DNA of 64,000 nt, taken from Rhizophagus irregularis (lineage: Eukaryota > Glomeromycota > Glomeromycetes > Glomerales > Glomeraceae). The notes under the pieces were generated by a model. The model was not told where the DNA came from. It saw nothing but the letters and a program-made list of their open reading frames with translations, and searched no databases. Positions within the stretch are counted from its first letter, which is position 1. Every line of letters begins with the position of its first letter. Shown one piece after another: positions 19,501-29,286 of the stretch. The position numbers and the translations under genes were made by a program. The stretch spans positions 2,232,001-2,296,000 of the forward strand of contig NC_089439.1 of NCBI RefSeq assembly GCF_026210795.1. The letters run 5' to 3'.

Positions 19501-22402
19501 GTGTATGTTTATCTAATGCATTGATGTATAGACCTAAAATGCGTTCGCCTTTGTTACGAGGCGTGACAGGCGTTTCGTATGGTCGATTGTTAATTGTGAG
19601 GGTAATGTGCGGTTGTTTGATGGTACGGTCATTAGTTAAAATTTTGTATTTATCCATATTAACTTTAATGTTGTTGAGATCATAAAAGGAATTGGCAATT
19701 GATAATTTTTCTTCGATTTGCAATTGTGAAGAGCCAAACCACGTAGTGTCGTCAAGATAACCTACTACGGAGATGTCAAAGGTATGAATGACATCATTCT
19801 CTATGTGTTGACAATTTTTCTTCTGTGTCGCAAAGGTGGAGTAATGTAAATGTGTTAATTGATTGATGCGATGAAACATCGGGTCATAGTATATATTCCA
19901 GAGAAGTGGTGAAACAACTTCGCCTTGGTCAATGCCTTGGAGAACTGCATAAGATGGCAGTAAACCATTCGTGGTTATGATTTCATTATGTCTATCTGTA
20001 AATAAATTAAGAAAAAAGGTAATAATAATAGCAGGAATCTTTAAGCGTTCAAGCGCTAATTTCAATAATCGTAGGTCGACGCGATCGTATGCTTTTGATA
20101 AATCTTGTAATACGATCCAAATGGGTTTTTTCTTAATGCGCGCATGTTCTATTAAATGTTGTGTGATCATAAGCGGCTCTAAGGTTGATTGGCCCAGAAC
20201 GCCCGCTTTATTGTTGAATTGTAAAATTGGGTGTTTAGAAAGGGCTTGATTTAATCTAGTCGAAATAATATTGACTAATAATTTCCTAGGAGTTTCCAGA
20301 AGAGTAATAGGCCTTGTATTAGTTAGTTTACTATTCCAATCATGTGGTTTCGGTATCGGAAAAAGCAACGCGTGTTTCCATTTATCCGGAATCGCTTTAA
20401 GTACAATACAAGCGTTGAAGATTCTGACGAGGATTATTAAAACGTCCTCGTGTAAATGTGTGATATCTTCGTATGTGATTTTGGAAGGACCTGGCGCTTT
20501 GTTGTTATTCAACTTTTTGAAAATGGAGGAAAGGTCCGATAGAGTGATAGGTTCGATTAAATGATTCCACCATTCTTCATTAATATTTTGTAAAGCAGGA
20601 TCATAATGATCTTTCCAATCTTGTGGTAGGGAGTCTAAATTCCAAATATTTTTATCATTTGGTGGTCCCGCTTGATGTTGGAAATGTTTGATGGCTTGTT
20701 TTTCTATAATCTCTGGGTTATTAGTGAATACATGTTCACCTTTGTTGTCAATAAAAGAAAGTCTATCCAACACTATACGACGAGGTTTACGATTTAAAAT
20801 AGAATTGATCATTTTAGTTTGATCGTGTTGTAAGTTGTCATTGCGTTCTGTGACATAAGAATTAATTTTGTTGGTAAGGTATTTGTCGTACGCAGATTGA
20901 TAAGCTATTTTCATCGTATGGTATAGTCGATAAATTTCATCCTTTGTTGATACAAAATTATCAGGAGTAACCGTTAATGGTAAATTAATTGATAATTTAT
21001 TAAAATCTAATAAAATCTTTAAACGAGGGAAGTATTTCATCCATCCTTCGTAATAGGTAATCCATACATGTCGTGGAATGTTGTGGAGGGTTGAAATTGT
21101 GGGTGTGAAATTTAATTTAAAACGAATTTTAATATGTTTTAAATTCAAAAATTGTTTCACTTGGTATAAGAGAATCACGTGATTATTCATTTGTCGTAAT
21201 TCAAGAGGCAAATCTAGGTTTGATGATGTATTAGAATTAATAGATTTTTGTGGTATGATATACTCTTTAAGTTCGATTAAGGACTTCTCAAAGAGATTCC
21301 ATTGTCGGTTTAAAGTATTTTTATTATTAATTTGTTGGGATTCTTTTGAGAATCTGTTGTTGAAAGTTGAGCGGCTACGATTAGTGTAATCAGACCATAA
21401 TTTAACAGTCATTTGATCGTATTTGAAGATTTTCTTGGTTTCGTCATTCCGCTTATTAAAAGGAAGGACGTCCGCGAACTTTTCAAATAAATGCTTTTTT
21501 CTTGAATCAAAGAAAGTTTTTTCTAAAAGGGTTATAACGATATTGTGGTCAGTATTAAAAAAAGATTGTGGTATTGATTGTGTATATGAATGAATTGATT
21601 GTTCTAATAAATTCGTATTTCCATAATGATAATCAATTCTATTTGTACTATGGGTGGAGTTATTATCTAAGGACATTTGATGGTATTTAATCATATCTTT
21701 ATATCCGTTATTTTTAAGTAAACGGATAGAGGGATAATTCGGGTCTGATTTATTCTTTGTGGTTACATTAAAATCGCCAATAACAATGGCGTATGAATTG
21801 TTGGTGTTGTTGGATTTAATAATTAGATTACTCAATTTTTCGACGCAAGAAGCGCTGATTGTGGTTTTGATGGCATCATTCTTAGGACTGGATGGTAAGT
21901 AGCAACAAGTTACGTTCAGTTGTTTTGATTTCTTAAAACCGAAGATAAGATTGATGATACGTCCTGCGAAAAATTCTGTATGATGAAGATGTTTTTCCAT
22001 TTTGTCGGTAATCATGATGGCAACTCCAGTGCCTTTATTAGCGCCGGAGGTGTCGTGAACTATATATATAAAATTATTGGGTAAAGTAGGATGTTTGTGT
22101 TTATTGATAATGGTATTTGATTGATCTCCAAAGAGACTAGTTTCCGCTAAACCAAGGATATCAAAATTGTGTGCGACAAAATAATTAATAATGTCGTTAA
22201 GTTTGTTGTTAAAGGCTGTTTGGATATTAATACTGCCTATTTTAATATAATCAATAAAAAAATTATTATCATTGATGTTATCTTGATTGATCACATGTAA
22301 GTTTGTAGTATGTTCTTCGTTAATCAAGTGATCGGGATTTTGTGACAAGGAGTGTGAAATATTAGGAAAGGGATCAGATATATTTAGGTTGGTGTGTGAC
22401 AT
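16598..22402 (-). CDS. LINE ORF2 polyprotein: endonuclease, reverse transcriptase, RNase H
   Basis: The frame is open from ATG 22681 (2027 codons), but the first 53 codons overlap ORF1; ATG 22402 follows the ORF1 stop by about 118 bases and begins before the first domain, so I prefer it (1934 residues). With numbering from ATG 22681: AP-type endonuclease about 146-386 (A-E-T at 180, G-D-F-N at 302-305, T-D-H-N at 377-380); reverse transcriptase with N-K-A-P-G-P, D-L-S-K-A-Y-D, Q-G-E-V-V-S-P-L-L and Y-L-D-D at 975-978; RNase H about 1525-1665 (T-D-G-S with D1531, S-E-S-M, T-D-S, and H1649); C-terminal C-x2-C-x8-H-x3-C at 1791-1807. It nicks the target, copies the RNA by target-primed reverse transcription and removes RNA. 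No frameshift seen, so it may be functional in itself. Confidence 0.93.
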   Translation of the reverse strand: MSHTNLNISDPFPNISHSLSQNPDHLINEEHTTNLHVINQDNINDNNFFIDYIKIGSINIQTAFNNKLNDIINYFVAHNFDILGLAETSLFGDQSNTIINKHKHPTLPNNFIYIVHDTSGANKGTGVAIMITDKMEKHLHHTEFFAGRIINLIFGFKKSKQLNVTCCYLPSSPKNDAIKTTISASCVEKLSNLIIKSNNTNNSYAIVIGDFNVTTKNKSDPNYPSIRLLKNNGYKDMIKYHQMSLDNNSTHSTNRIDYHYGNTNLLEQSIHSYTQSIPQSFFNTDHNIVITLLEKTFFDSRKKHLFEKFADVLPFNKRNDETKKIFKYDQMTVKLWSDYTNRSRSTFNNRFSKESQQINNKNTLNRQWNLFEKSLIELKEYIIPQKSINSNTSSNLDLPLELRQMNNHVILLYQVKQFLNLKHIKIRFKLNFTPTISTLHNIPRHVWITYYEGWMKYFPRLKILLDFNKLSINLPLTVTPDNFVSTKDEIYRLYHTMKIAYQSAYDKYLTNKINSYVTERNDNLQHDQTKMINSILNRKPRRIVLDRLSFIDNKGEHVFTNNPEIIEKQAIKHFQHQAGPPNDKNIWNLDSLPQDWKDHYDPALQNINEEWWNHLIEPITLSDLSSIFKKLNNNKAPGPSKITYEDITHLHEDVLIILVRIFNACIVLKAIPDKWKHALLFPIPKPHDWNSKLTNTRPITLLETPRKLLVNIISTRLNQALSKHPILQFNNKAGVLGQSTLEPLMITQHLIEHARIKKKPIWIVLQDLSKAYDRVDLRLLKLALERLKIPAIIITFFLNLFTDRHNEIITTNGLLPSYAVLQGIDQGEVVSPLLWNIYYDPMFHRINQLTHLHYSTFATQKKNCQHIENDVIHTFDISVVGYLDDTTWFGSSQLQIEEKLSIANSFYDLNNIKVNMDKYKILTNDRTIKQPHITLTINNRPYETPVTPRNKGERILGLYINALDKHTQTIRKGKQIVMAHYNTMKNKKLTHHHIQYIINKIVIPKLEYIFQHTILNSQQCQSLMGPLKRLFKQRLNLPSNTADNIIYNHMFQSINNFFDIQMKSQLNILGALFNTPVLREIATQKIYNTLSEIWYPTIPSNINTYLDHIVKPTYLTQALGLLNQYGFSINYTFDINILGGNTPIRDYMSDLSAADIKSLKAKNIIYMDQVVSSDGNYLLSWHDVKRNNNNNYSGPIPAWYKNLTDNYVLSNNLRLIHPLNDVVCDINRTHKSPSTLPDVTTPKSQWTIHWNNVQKQVIFGKTLTQETDRSTSISYLQHFIPQQTHHNNSLTPKKQLLGLVACKGCLLHSYYPHDARPTCVIAIRTQKLLLFNIFKKSSFEHKSLLEFYNCQSFVVATKPFHTLRHIAYEHFIKIDKSPLNISSQRSLDAVLTPFPSLPLNNIDNHIDYALICHPDLKVELKSCAKQLALENLLTFYTDGSVQRIGTIHSISGYGWTQVQPLTPRVNFSGSTVFFPSSSKSESMGILTALIVSPFNCKINIYTDSANCITIFNTRMQSGVASPRQKLKQSNFLIWDLIFFLIEEKQLLVTLHKVSGHSNNPYNDDADLLAKAGAHFVEPIIVNHKFFVKQSLGFISWNRLHVVDRNVRKWADNVIQPLIFNSMVNNKALSPIKQQIIDGDIDWSFTKEWLNSNDQDVPCSAKLSKRQGNRIKKCNFIYPTIDIQQRNYPRLYPLGSIPCIECTSARDDNTHVGLCKEHSIHIKNILMRAAHDLHEFIIENTKEGNFTLKDTIMNLPLFNTSFVDVLPQSHPGYLLIHHLVPSDLVKIFNIYINDKKLRFSLFLKFFSTLMSSIDTIIWTRRASLVKHWEHTLSITKNKKRFYRKRHKKRAPPSPDPGAPVHNSPPRRHYNPQHLTTTPYYRDGGFNDNLAHIRWTTSNYLHSGHWTTYRDNMGFNNIDLFLTLQNSFLKNVFDII

Positions 22403-22520
22403 TATTTGAAATATGTTTGAAATTGGAATGTATATAAACCAGAATTTGGGATAAAGACAAAAAAGGGGAATCAAAATGTGATATCTAAATTCTTTATGAT
22501 TATAAAGAATGAGTCGCAAA

Positions 22521-24674
22521 TTAAACCTGAGGTTTATTGCCCCAGTTAAATGGGTTGAGGATGAAGCTCGATTGTCCTGAAATATCTTGTTCGGGTGCTT
22601 CATATGTATTTTCAATGGTGCCTGTATCGGAGATATCTCCAGATTCCGTGTAATATTCATCTGACAGTGGGAGTGCATCACTATCAGTCATAACCGATTC
22701 AGTAGATGGTTGGATGAATCGTTTTTTAACATCCTTCAAAGGGGTCTTTTCATATGGGGTACTAGTACGTTTGGCTTTCCTAGCTGGTTGTTGTCGGGTG
22801 GGTGGGGTTTGTGATGCTTGTAGAGTGTTAATGAGCGTTTGCATCTGGGTCATTAAGGTTTTATGTTGATTTTCAAGACTATCTTGTCTATGTGTAAGCA
22901 ACGCTATGTTAGTGTCAATTGTGGTTAGTTGTTGGTGGTGCGAGGAGTATTGCTCTGTGAACGTTTGGTGGGAACCCTGTAATACGTTAACGTGATTTGT
23001 TAAGGTAGTAATTTGTTGTTCCATAAGTGCAATTTTATCTAGGATTTCTTGGGGCAGTTGTTGTTGGGACCAGGACGACGTAGGTCTCTGATATGTCCTA
23101 TCTGGGTGAGGCGTAGTGTTGTTATATGTTTGTTTTTGTTTGCCTCGTGTGTTCGGATGGGGACGAGATCGTCCGTTCGAGTTACCAGGATTATCTTTGG
23201 AGAGTCTTATAACATGGTTGTAAGTTTGTCTGGTTGTTTCATTGACGAGTATACGATCTTTGTTACGTGTGATGAAACGTCTTTTGAATATTTTGCGTTC
23301 ATTTTTGTCTAAGACGAAATCAGTACTGGTGCAGTTTTTATATTCGTGTGTGTGGTTACCACATGCATTGCATGTTTTTTTGGTGTTGGTGTGTGGAAAA
23401 ATGAAGATTGTGTGTTCACCAAATTTTGTACCCGTAATAGTGGTATAATCTTTTTTAATATCGTTTGGGTGGACGTATATAAAAGCGTTCTTGAAAAAAG
23501 ATGAACGTGAGGTTTGAGTGAAAGTACACGTACGTCCCTTCAAGTGTGTTACCAAAGGGCTTAAGTCTTTTGCGTTCGTGTTTAAGGGTAAACCAGTGAT
23601 TTTGTAGAAAGAAGAGGTTCATTGTGTGTATATTGGATGTTTAGGATTGCCTGGTAGAATTCTGGCTACTGAGTCCTCAATGGCTAAGCACCAGTCTTGT
23701 TCTAATAAGTAATCTGCTGCAGCCTTGTCCTCAAAGCTGATTATCAATTGTTTATAAATTGGTCTGATAAAAATAGGTTTATCATTATTGTTGCGGTTTT
23801 GGATTCTTTGAGGCGGTTTTTTGATTTCTTTGTAAGTGGTGATTCGTTTTCCCGTTGCGTCAGTTATTTGTTTTATCAATAACATGGCGTCGTAGTTGAT
23901 AGGGATATCTAATATTTTGATGATAGTGTCATCTTGTAATTGGAGTTTGCGTTCAATTAGAGTATCAATATTTTGTTGTGTATATTCATAAATTTTAACA
24001 TTGGGAAGGGTTGGAGGTGACGTTTTGATAAGGTGTGACAATTTCTCCTTAGTCGACACAGATATCATATAAAATTTAAACGTCATTTTTTTCAAAGATC
24101 TGACTTTGATAAAGTCTTTGTCTCCGATAAAGATGGTGTTAAGTTTTTGTAGAATTTCTTTGTCTGTAAGTTTTGGTGGAAAACTATCTCGTGGGATAAA
24201 TCCTTCAAAAGAAGTTTGTATTTGTGTGTTTGAGGCTGAAAATATGTTGTCGATCATGGGAATTTCCTCCATTAGTGATGGATTGCCATTAATGGACGTA
24301 GATCCTTCTGCAAGTTGTTGTGTTTCATTTTGATTGGTAACCTCTATTTCCATTTCATCAATCGTTTCAACGATTGGTGTATTTGGTAAGTGGGAAGTGG
24401 GGTCACGTGTTGTTGAAGAAATATTCCCAGGGACTTGCTCCACGGTGGAGGAAGTTTGAGAAGGTTGAGAGGGTGAAGTCAAAGTAGGCTCGGCTGTCTT
24501 TTGACTATTATCATTGTTAGTTGTTGACGTGTTCGACATTTTTCTATTTTTGTTGTTTATAACGTTAGGAGCGAAAGTTCTATATATGTCTTCTTGTTCG
24601 GTAGAAGAATGATACGTTTTTTCGATATTTTTTAAAATTTTTTGAGAAAACTTGGAACGAGTGTTTCTGTTCAT
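22521..24674 (-). pseudogene. LINE ORF1 (RRM-RRM-CCHC), one in-frame TGA
   Basis: One reading frame from ATG 24674 to the stop at 22521-22523, about 717 codons, interrupted only by TGA at 23619-23621. Before the stop: a low-complexity N-terminus rich in S/T/N/E and a first RRM-like fold (I-I-K-I-L-D-I-P near the start, Q-L-I-I-S-F-E-D later). After the stop the frame reads T-S-S-F-Y-K-I-T-G-L-P-L, the start of a second RRM-like fold, then zinc knuckle C-N-A-C-G-N-H-T-H-E-Y-K-N-C (C-x2-C-x4-H-x4-C, codons about 435-448), then a Gln/Thr-rich coiled-coil part. It matches the length and order of the intact ORF1 at 61035-63218. Expected role is RNA binding for the retrotransposition particle. The TGA could arise from one C-to-T change in CGA; readthrough cannot be ruled out. 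Confidence 0.85.
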
Positions 24675-24835
24675 ATAGATAGTGTAAACAAGAGCGTAGA
24701 GTCCGAAAAATCACAAATTAGACCAGGTTTATATGTAGAAAAAATAGTTTCAATAGTATATTTCTTTAGCTAAAAAAATGGTCAGAGTGATCGTCGGGAA
24801 AAGTCGTCCAAGTCGAATCTCCTATTTGGCTGCAT

Positions 24836-24925
24836 AATAAATATAATTACGTATGCATAATATTTAAGTGATCACGTGATTCAAATATCGATATAGATCA
24901 CATATATATTATAAAATACACTATA
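24836..24925. other. Duplicated block piece between LINE and Tc1 element
   Basis: 90 bp of AT-rich target DNA; it contains GTGATCACGTGATTC (a palindromic core). No gene. Confidence 0.4.
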
Positions 24926-26209
24926 TACAGTGGTGTGCAAAAAAAATGACAATTTTTCAAGTCACGTTAATTTTTTAACCAATAAACCAATCAAAAAATA
25001 AAAAGTTTTATTTTAAAGCTAAAACATAGTAGACTTTATTAAAAAAAATTAATATGGTATTCGTTCACCATTTCTGTCAATAACCTCCCTACAACGTTGC
25101 GGCATTGAATTTACAAGATTAATTAGGAGGTTATTTGGAATTTTTACCCATTCTTCATGCAAAAAAACATCTAATTCATTAAGATTTTTTGGTCTACGCA
25201 ACTCTGTATTTCTCTTAACAATTGCCCAAAGGTTTTCTATGGGGTTTAGATCTGGACTATTGGATGGCCAGTCCATAACCTCTGGGACATTATTTTTGAG
25301 AAATTCCTTAGCAACCCGACTAGTATGTTTAGGATCATTATCTTGTTGCAGCCGCCAACTATCTCCTAACATACTGTACACCTCTGGAATTTGTCTTTCT
25401 AATATTTTTGTGTAAAATTTTCCATCCATTATACCCCTAAAACAAAAAAGACTTGTTTTACCTCTTATGCAAAAACCACCCCATGCAAAAATTTTACTTC
25501 GGTCTTTTGGTATGGGACGAATTGGCCGTTGTTTTTTATACCAATGTCTTACTGTGTTGCGGAATAGCTGGAAAGCTGTCTCATCACTAAATAAAGTATT
25601 TTGCCAGTCATCATTCATGTGATTTTGTGCCCATTCAATACGTTTATGCTTATGGGCTGGAGTAAGCATTGGTGTAGCAAGGGGGAGTGCATTTTTGTAT
25701 CCGTGACTGGTCAAATACCTTGAAACTGTTGAGCGAGAGACGTTAACACCAACATCTTCCAATTTGGCAGCAATGAACTTGGCGGTAATTGTGGGTTTTC
25801 TTCGAATATATTGTCCAATTTCACGAGCAGCCTTTTGCGTTATTTTACTAATACGTCCATTGCCACCTCTATGTTTCACATCTCCGGTTTTTTTGATTTT
25901 TTTAAGGTTCCTATATATTGTCCTAAGTGGTATCTTTGTCAAAGAATGAATTTTGGCGGCAGTACGTATTCCTTGCCTCCAGAATTGTAATATCGTTTGT
26001 CTTTGAGTTTCTTGCTTAGATAGTGGCATTTTATACGGTTAATAAAATACAATTTTATTATATATGGGAAAAAATTTTTCGTTGAAAAATAAAGTAATCA
26101 CGGGGCTTTCATACGCATATTTATTTGTGTAGATACGACTAAAATCGGATAAGTTATTCCTGCTGATCATTACTCAAAAAAATTGTCATTTTTTTTGCAC
26201 ACCACTGTA
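24926..26209 (-). mobile_element. Intact Tc1-type transposon
   Basis: Element 24928-26207 (1280 bp), TA on both sides (24926-24927, 26208-26209). Tips CAGTGGTGTGC followed by A8 and TGACAATTTTT, inverted at the right end with identity over about 30 bp. One intact transposase ORF between them. All parts needed for an autonomous element are present; activity is not shown. Confidence 0.95.
25049..26029 (-). CDS. Tc1-type DD34E transposase
   Basis: 326 residues, usual length for a Tc1 transposase. Two helix-turn-helix DNA-binding parts at about 10-50 and 62-112 with the linker G-G-N-G-R between them (around 55-59). Catalytic triad D149 (L-F-S-D-E-T), D230 (Q-Q-D-N-D-P-K-H) and E265 (S-P-D-L-N-P-I-E-N-L-W), giving 34 residues between the second D and E. 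It binds the terminal inverted repeats, excises the element and inserts it at TA. The start is the only Met near the left domain, about 180 bp inside the right tip. No frame damage. It lies on the same strand as the neighbouring LINE, but they are separate insertions. It might mobilise TA-flanked MITEs, but the tips of those nearby are different. Confidence 0.95.
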   Translation of the reverse strand: MPLSKQETQRQTILQFWRQGIRTAAKIHSLTKIPLRTIYRNLKKIKKTGDVKHRGGNGRISKITQKAAREIGQYIRRKPTITAKFIAAKLEDVGVNVSRSTVSRYLTSHGYKNALPLATPMLTPAHKHKRIEWAQNHMNDDWQNTLFSDETAFQLFRNTVRHWYKKQRPIRPIPKDRSKIFAWGGFCIRGKTSLFCFRGIMDGKFYTKILERQIPEVYSMLGDSWRLQQDNDPKHTSRVAKEFLKNNVPEVMDWPSNSPDLNPIENLWAIVKRNTELRRPKNLNELDVFLHEEWVKIPNNLLINLVNSMPQRCREVIDRNGERIPY

Positions 26210-27370
26210 ATTACAAATAGATATTCCCTAATTAAAAATGATAAGTTTATACATTTTTTTTATTATGTTCCGAAATAATTGTATGACTGAATGACCGGTT
26301 TTTCGGTACAATTACTATGAATTATTATTATTATTTATTATTATTTATTTTTATTTTTATTTTTTATTATATTTTATTTTATTTTAAAATATAAGATCAT
26401 CTTATCTTCTCTTGCAGATTCTATAATCACATACATATCGTATTCATTTATTAAAATGGTTGTTGAGATAGCTAGCAATAAACTTTTTCCATTATATATA
26501 CGCATATATTAAAAAATTTCGGCGTATGAAATCACATCATTTTTACAATAAGTAAGTACTACGATAATTTTTCGTTTTCGAGTTTTTAGCGCGACGCAAG
26601 TGAGAATAATCGAGATGATCCTCTGTTAAATGTTAAGCTTTATAAGTCAAAGTCACAAGAACAATATGATTACTATTAAACATTATGAGCAAATCCGCAA
26701 GATATTTAATTTATATCATATTATGTATCTCTTCATGTAACAAAATTTTTATAGAAATATCAAGGGGTAAAAAAAAAATTCAAATGTGAAAAAAAAATTT
26801 TTTTATTTATTTTATTTTATTTTAATTTTTTTATATTTTAATTTTTTTTTAATTTAAATAACTAAATTAATTTACGTCAATATAAATAATTTGCTCGGCG
26901 TATTTTAATTATCTAACATGGTTTTATTTATTTTTATTTATTTATTTACTCCTATGAAAAATTTTATCCGTTATTTCCGTAAAAACTCCGTAAAAATGAG
27001 TCTTTTATGGATTCATTCATGGAAAATGTAAATAATTTGATAAATTCCGTGATATAAGGTTATTAATTCCGGGAATATAAGCCTTCTGGAGAAAATATGG
27101 AATATAAAACGGATTAACTTTTTTTACAGGAAATTTTTTTGTTTTTTTTGTAGACAAAAACACAAGTTCCTTTTTATATATTAAAATGATCATACTTATC
27201 ACACATTTTTTTTTTAAAAAAGAAAATTTTATTAAAGTATAATACAAAAAATTTAGATAATTATTCTTGCAAACAAATATTATTCCTTAGTATCACAAGA
27301 AAACACAAATCAAATCACCTAATTTTATCTTAATATACTTGTTTTTATCGGAAAACTTCATTTCATATTC
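26210..27370 (+). repeat. Duplicated block, U2 right part
   Basis: Continues the block broken by the LINE and Tc1 insertions. Same order as 10370-11540 (less its insertions) and 38540-39520. Landmarks: AATGACCGGT, CATACATATCGTATTC, CCTCTGTTAAATGTTAAGC, TGTATCTCTTCATGTAAC, and a stretch with TTTACGTCAATA that recurs at 39210 and 56230. No gene is supported; ORF 27017-27247 (minus) lies over a MITE and poly-A. Confidence 0.6.
26964..27116. mobile_element. 147-bp MITE (ATCCGTT family) with TTA duplication
   Basis: Element 26967-27113, tips TCCGTTATTTCCGTA and the inverse of TCCGTTTTATATTCCATA, flanked by TTA on both sides. It is an inverted relative of 3702-3850. TTA duplication and size suggest a PIF/Harbinger-type MITE (inference). 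The sister block at 39240-39290 lacks it. Confidence 0.7.
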
Positions 27371-27372
27371 TG

Positions 27373-27535
27373 TCATACTTATTGGTGTAACGTGGCGACG
27401 TGGCGTGAGTACAGATTTAACAAACGCTAACACAATATAAAACGCGTTTTTTAGTAACTTTATTTTTTTTATAAAGAGGGTATGAAAATATTTACGTAAA
27501 TTATTTCATTACTTGCAATATCTAACGTCGCATGG
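27373..27535 (+). promoter_or_regulatory. Conserved upstream block, copy 3
   Basis: GTGTAACGTGGCG (the GTGGCG part doubled), ACACAATATAAAACGCG, TAGTAACTTTATTTT, TATAAAGAGGG (TATA-like), TTATTTCATTACTTGC, AATATCTAACGTCGC. It sits directly upstream of the type 1 relic at 27590. Confidence 0.5.
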
Positions 27536-27589
27536 TCGCATAAACAAAATACGTACATTCAAAAATAAATCTTGGTAAAAAAATCAGGG

Positions 27590-27853
27590 GAAAATACCGA
27601 AACTCTGTTATAATTGTAAAGAAACATTTGATTAAAGTTTCTAACAAAGTAAATAAGATTGAAGAAATTGTAAAACCCTTCAAAAGAAGCAATCCAACAA
27701 GCTTCTAAATTTAACGCAAAACTTGCCCTAAATAATGTTCCATGTGAATTGGAATACGACCTATCGAATTTTACTTTAGAAAATTTACAAAAACTTATCG
27801 TTATTATTATACAATTTTACAACCCTAATTCTTCTTCTGAATCATCTAACTGA
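27590..27853 (+). pseudogene. Type 1 Cys-module, copy 3
   Basis: Reads P-K-L-C-Y-N-C-K-E-T-F-D and then hits TAA because the third Cys codon and next bases are deleted. Later parts (Q-Q-A-S-K-F-N-A-K and the motif C-E-L-E-Y-D-L-S-N-F-T-L-E-N-L-Q-K-L) are readable in other frames, ending at S-S-N-stop. The candidate ATG after the upstream block meets a stop within four codons. Not a working gene. Confidence 0.6.
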
Positions 27854-28082
27854 AAAGTGAAATACGAAATTTACTATTCTTTCTCATTTGCATTCGGATA
27901 ACCTTTGCAAAATCTCGTCAAAAATTTAAATATTTTTTTGATTTTACTTTTTACTTCGTTTTATTTATTATGTAAGCCTCTTTTTTCGTTGTATTCTATT
28001 TAAACAACTTCTTTAGTTTTTTCGCTATTTTGACTTGGATAACCAACAATTTATCGTTAGTATTATAAATAATTGTTTTACA

Positions 28083-28338
28083 ATGTCATCAAAAAAATGA
28101 TCACGAACATAGAACTCCATATGTTCAAAGAATCAATTTAAGTAACATGAGAACTAGAAGTAAACCTCAAAAATTATGTTCGGATTGTAAGGTGACGATC
28201 GAAAATAAAATAGAAGAAATTGTTAACAATTTTCATGAAAATCCCATAAAGCAGAATAAGGTTGATTCATTTTCTATTTTCAATGCAAGATTTACTTTAA
28301 ACAACGAATTAGAATACATCTTTAGAAAACTTACATAA
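28083..28338 (+). pseudogene. Type 2 Cys-module, copy 3, start frameshifted
   Basis: ATG 28083 begins M-S-S-K but the A-run has seven A instead of six, giving an immediate TGA. A 63-codon frame remains open from ATG 28147: M-R-T-R-S-K-P-Q-K-L-C-S-D-C-K, but the N-D-C part is replaced by I-E-N, so the third Cys is lost. The middle I-V-N-N-F-H-E-N and tail I-F-R-K-L-T are kept. Translation from the inner Met is possible. Confidence 0.5.
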
Positions 28339-29286
28339 TTAATTCAAAAATATCCGTCTTCTAAGTATCGTAACAGTAAATAATCACTGTCGATATTTAG
28401 CAATTAGCAAAAATATTTTCAATAATTTATCACAAGCACACAAGCACAAATTTTATGAATTAAGATTTATTAAGAAATTGTTTAAGATACTATGATAAAA
28501 TTTTACGTTATGAAATAACTAAGCAGACTAGATTATTTCGAAATTATGTTATTATTATTTCCGTTTTCAAACCCCCCTAATTGTGTATCAATTTTGGGTA
28601 ACACACTTTTAATCAGTTGGTGGCTAAAATCAACCGCAATGGAGTTTGTTGGTAGCACAGTGATAGGTTGATTTTTCCAAAAAAAGTAACTATATGTAAT
28701 CCAGATTTTAAATTTCAGCCCAATAAGATCATGCAGATCGATATTTTTATTAACACATGATTGATATAATAAAGTGGATCAATAAAATACGTAACTTATC
28801 TCACGGGAAACCATTAATCATCACGATGGGCCGTGATGATAATGATCCGTGAAATATATAACTGGTTTATACCACGAAGACTAACTTCCTGTATACAATT
28901 TAAATACTAATAGACTTTTTTTAGCTTATCCAAATAAACATAAAATATCAAAAACACGGACGGCTATTATGAAACGTGATATTATCATATTTATATACTA
29001 TATATTGAAGATTTAGTGTATGGTGCGACATCAAATCAAAGTTTAAGTTGTATATTACTGTATTGGATAGAATCTGTTTATTGAGGGCGTAATTAATAAT
29101 AAAAATCATTTGTTTATTGCTTATGTCACAATACTACATCTACAACTACAAAGAGTAAACCGATAATTATATTACCACTGATATAAAAAAAATGATTTAT
29201 TTAAAGAATCATACTTCAAAACGTAGTTAAATTTTTGGAAACTTGAAAAAGTAATACGAAAAAAAATAAAATAATAGAAAATTACA
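28339..29286. other. No gene seen
   Basis: 28340-28545 is the usual type 2 3' flank. 28565-28740 is a repeat also present at about 48015-48260 and 48965-48990, where a MITE has been inserted; here the site is uninterrupted (ACTATATGTAATCCAG). The rest is AT-rich single-copy sequence. Confidence 0.4.

Larger units (their letters stand above)
16339..24835 (-). mobile_element. Full-length LINE (ORF1, endonuclease-RT-RNase H ORF2)
   Basis: Element 16355-24819 (8465 bp) on the minus strand, between two copies of TCCTATTTGGCTGCAT (16339-16354, 24820-24835). The 3' end is an A-rich tail (T-run at 16355 onward on the plus strand); the 5' end has about 145 bp before the first ATG. ORF order from the 5' side: ORF1 (24674-22521, one internal TGA), ORF2 (22402 or 22681 to 16598), then about 240 bp of 3' sequence. 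The EN-RT-RNase H layout fits RNase H-bearing LINE clades such as I or Tad1; I cannot place it further. The intact 16-bp duplication, long open ORF2 and complete ends indicate a recent insertion. It broke a duplicated block of the Cys-module region. Confidence 0.95.

Noticed and set aside
16653-24333. Many ORFs on the plus strand and in other frames across the LINE
   Set aside because: They are shadows of the long LINE ORFs and carry no recognisable domain.
16339-24835. LTR retrotransposon interpretation
   Set aside because: No long terminal repeats, no protease or integrase; AP-type endonuclease, A-rich tail and short target duplication show a LINE.
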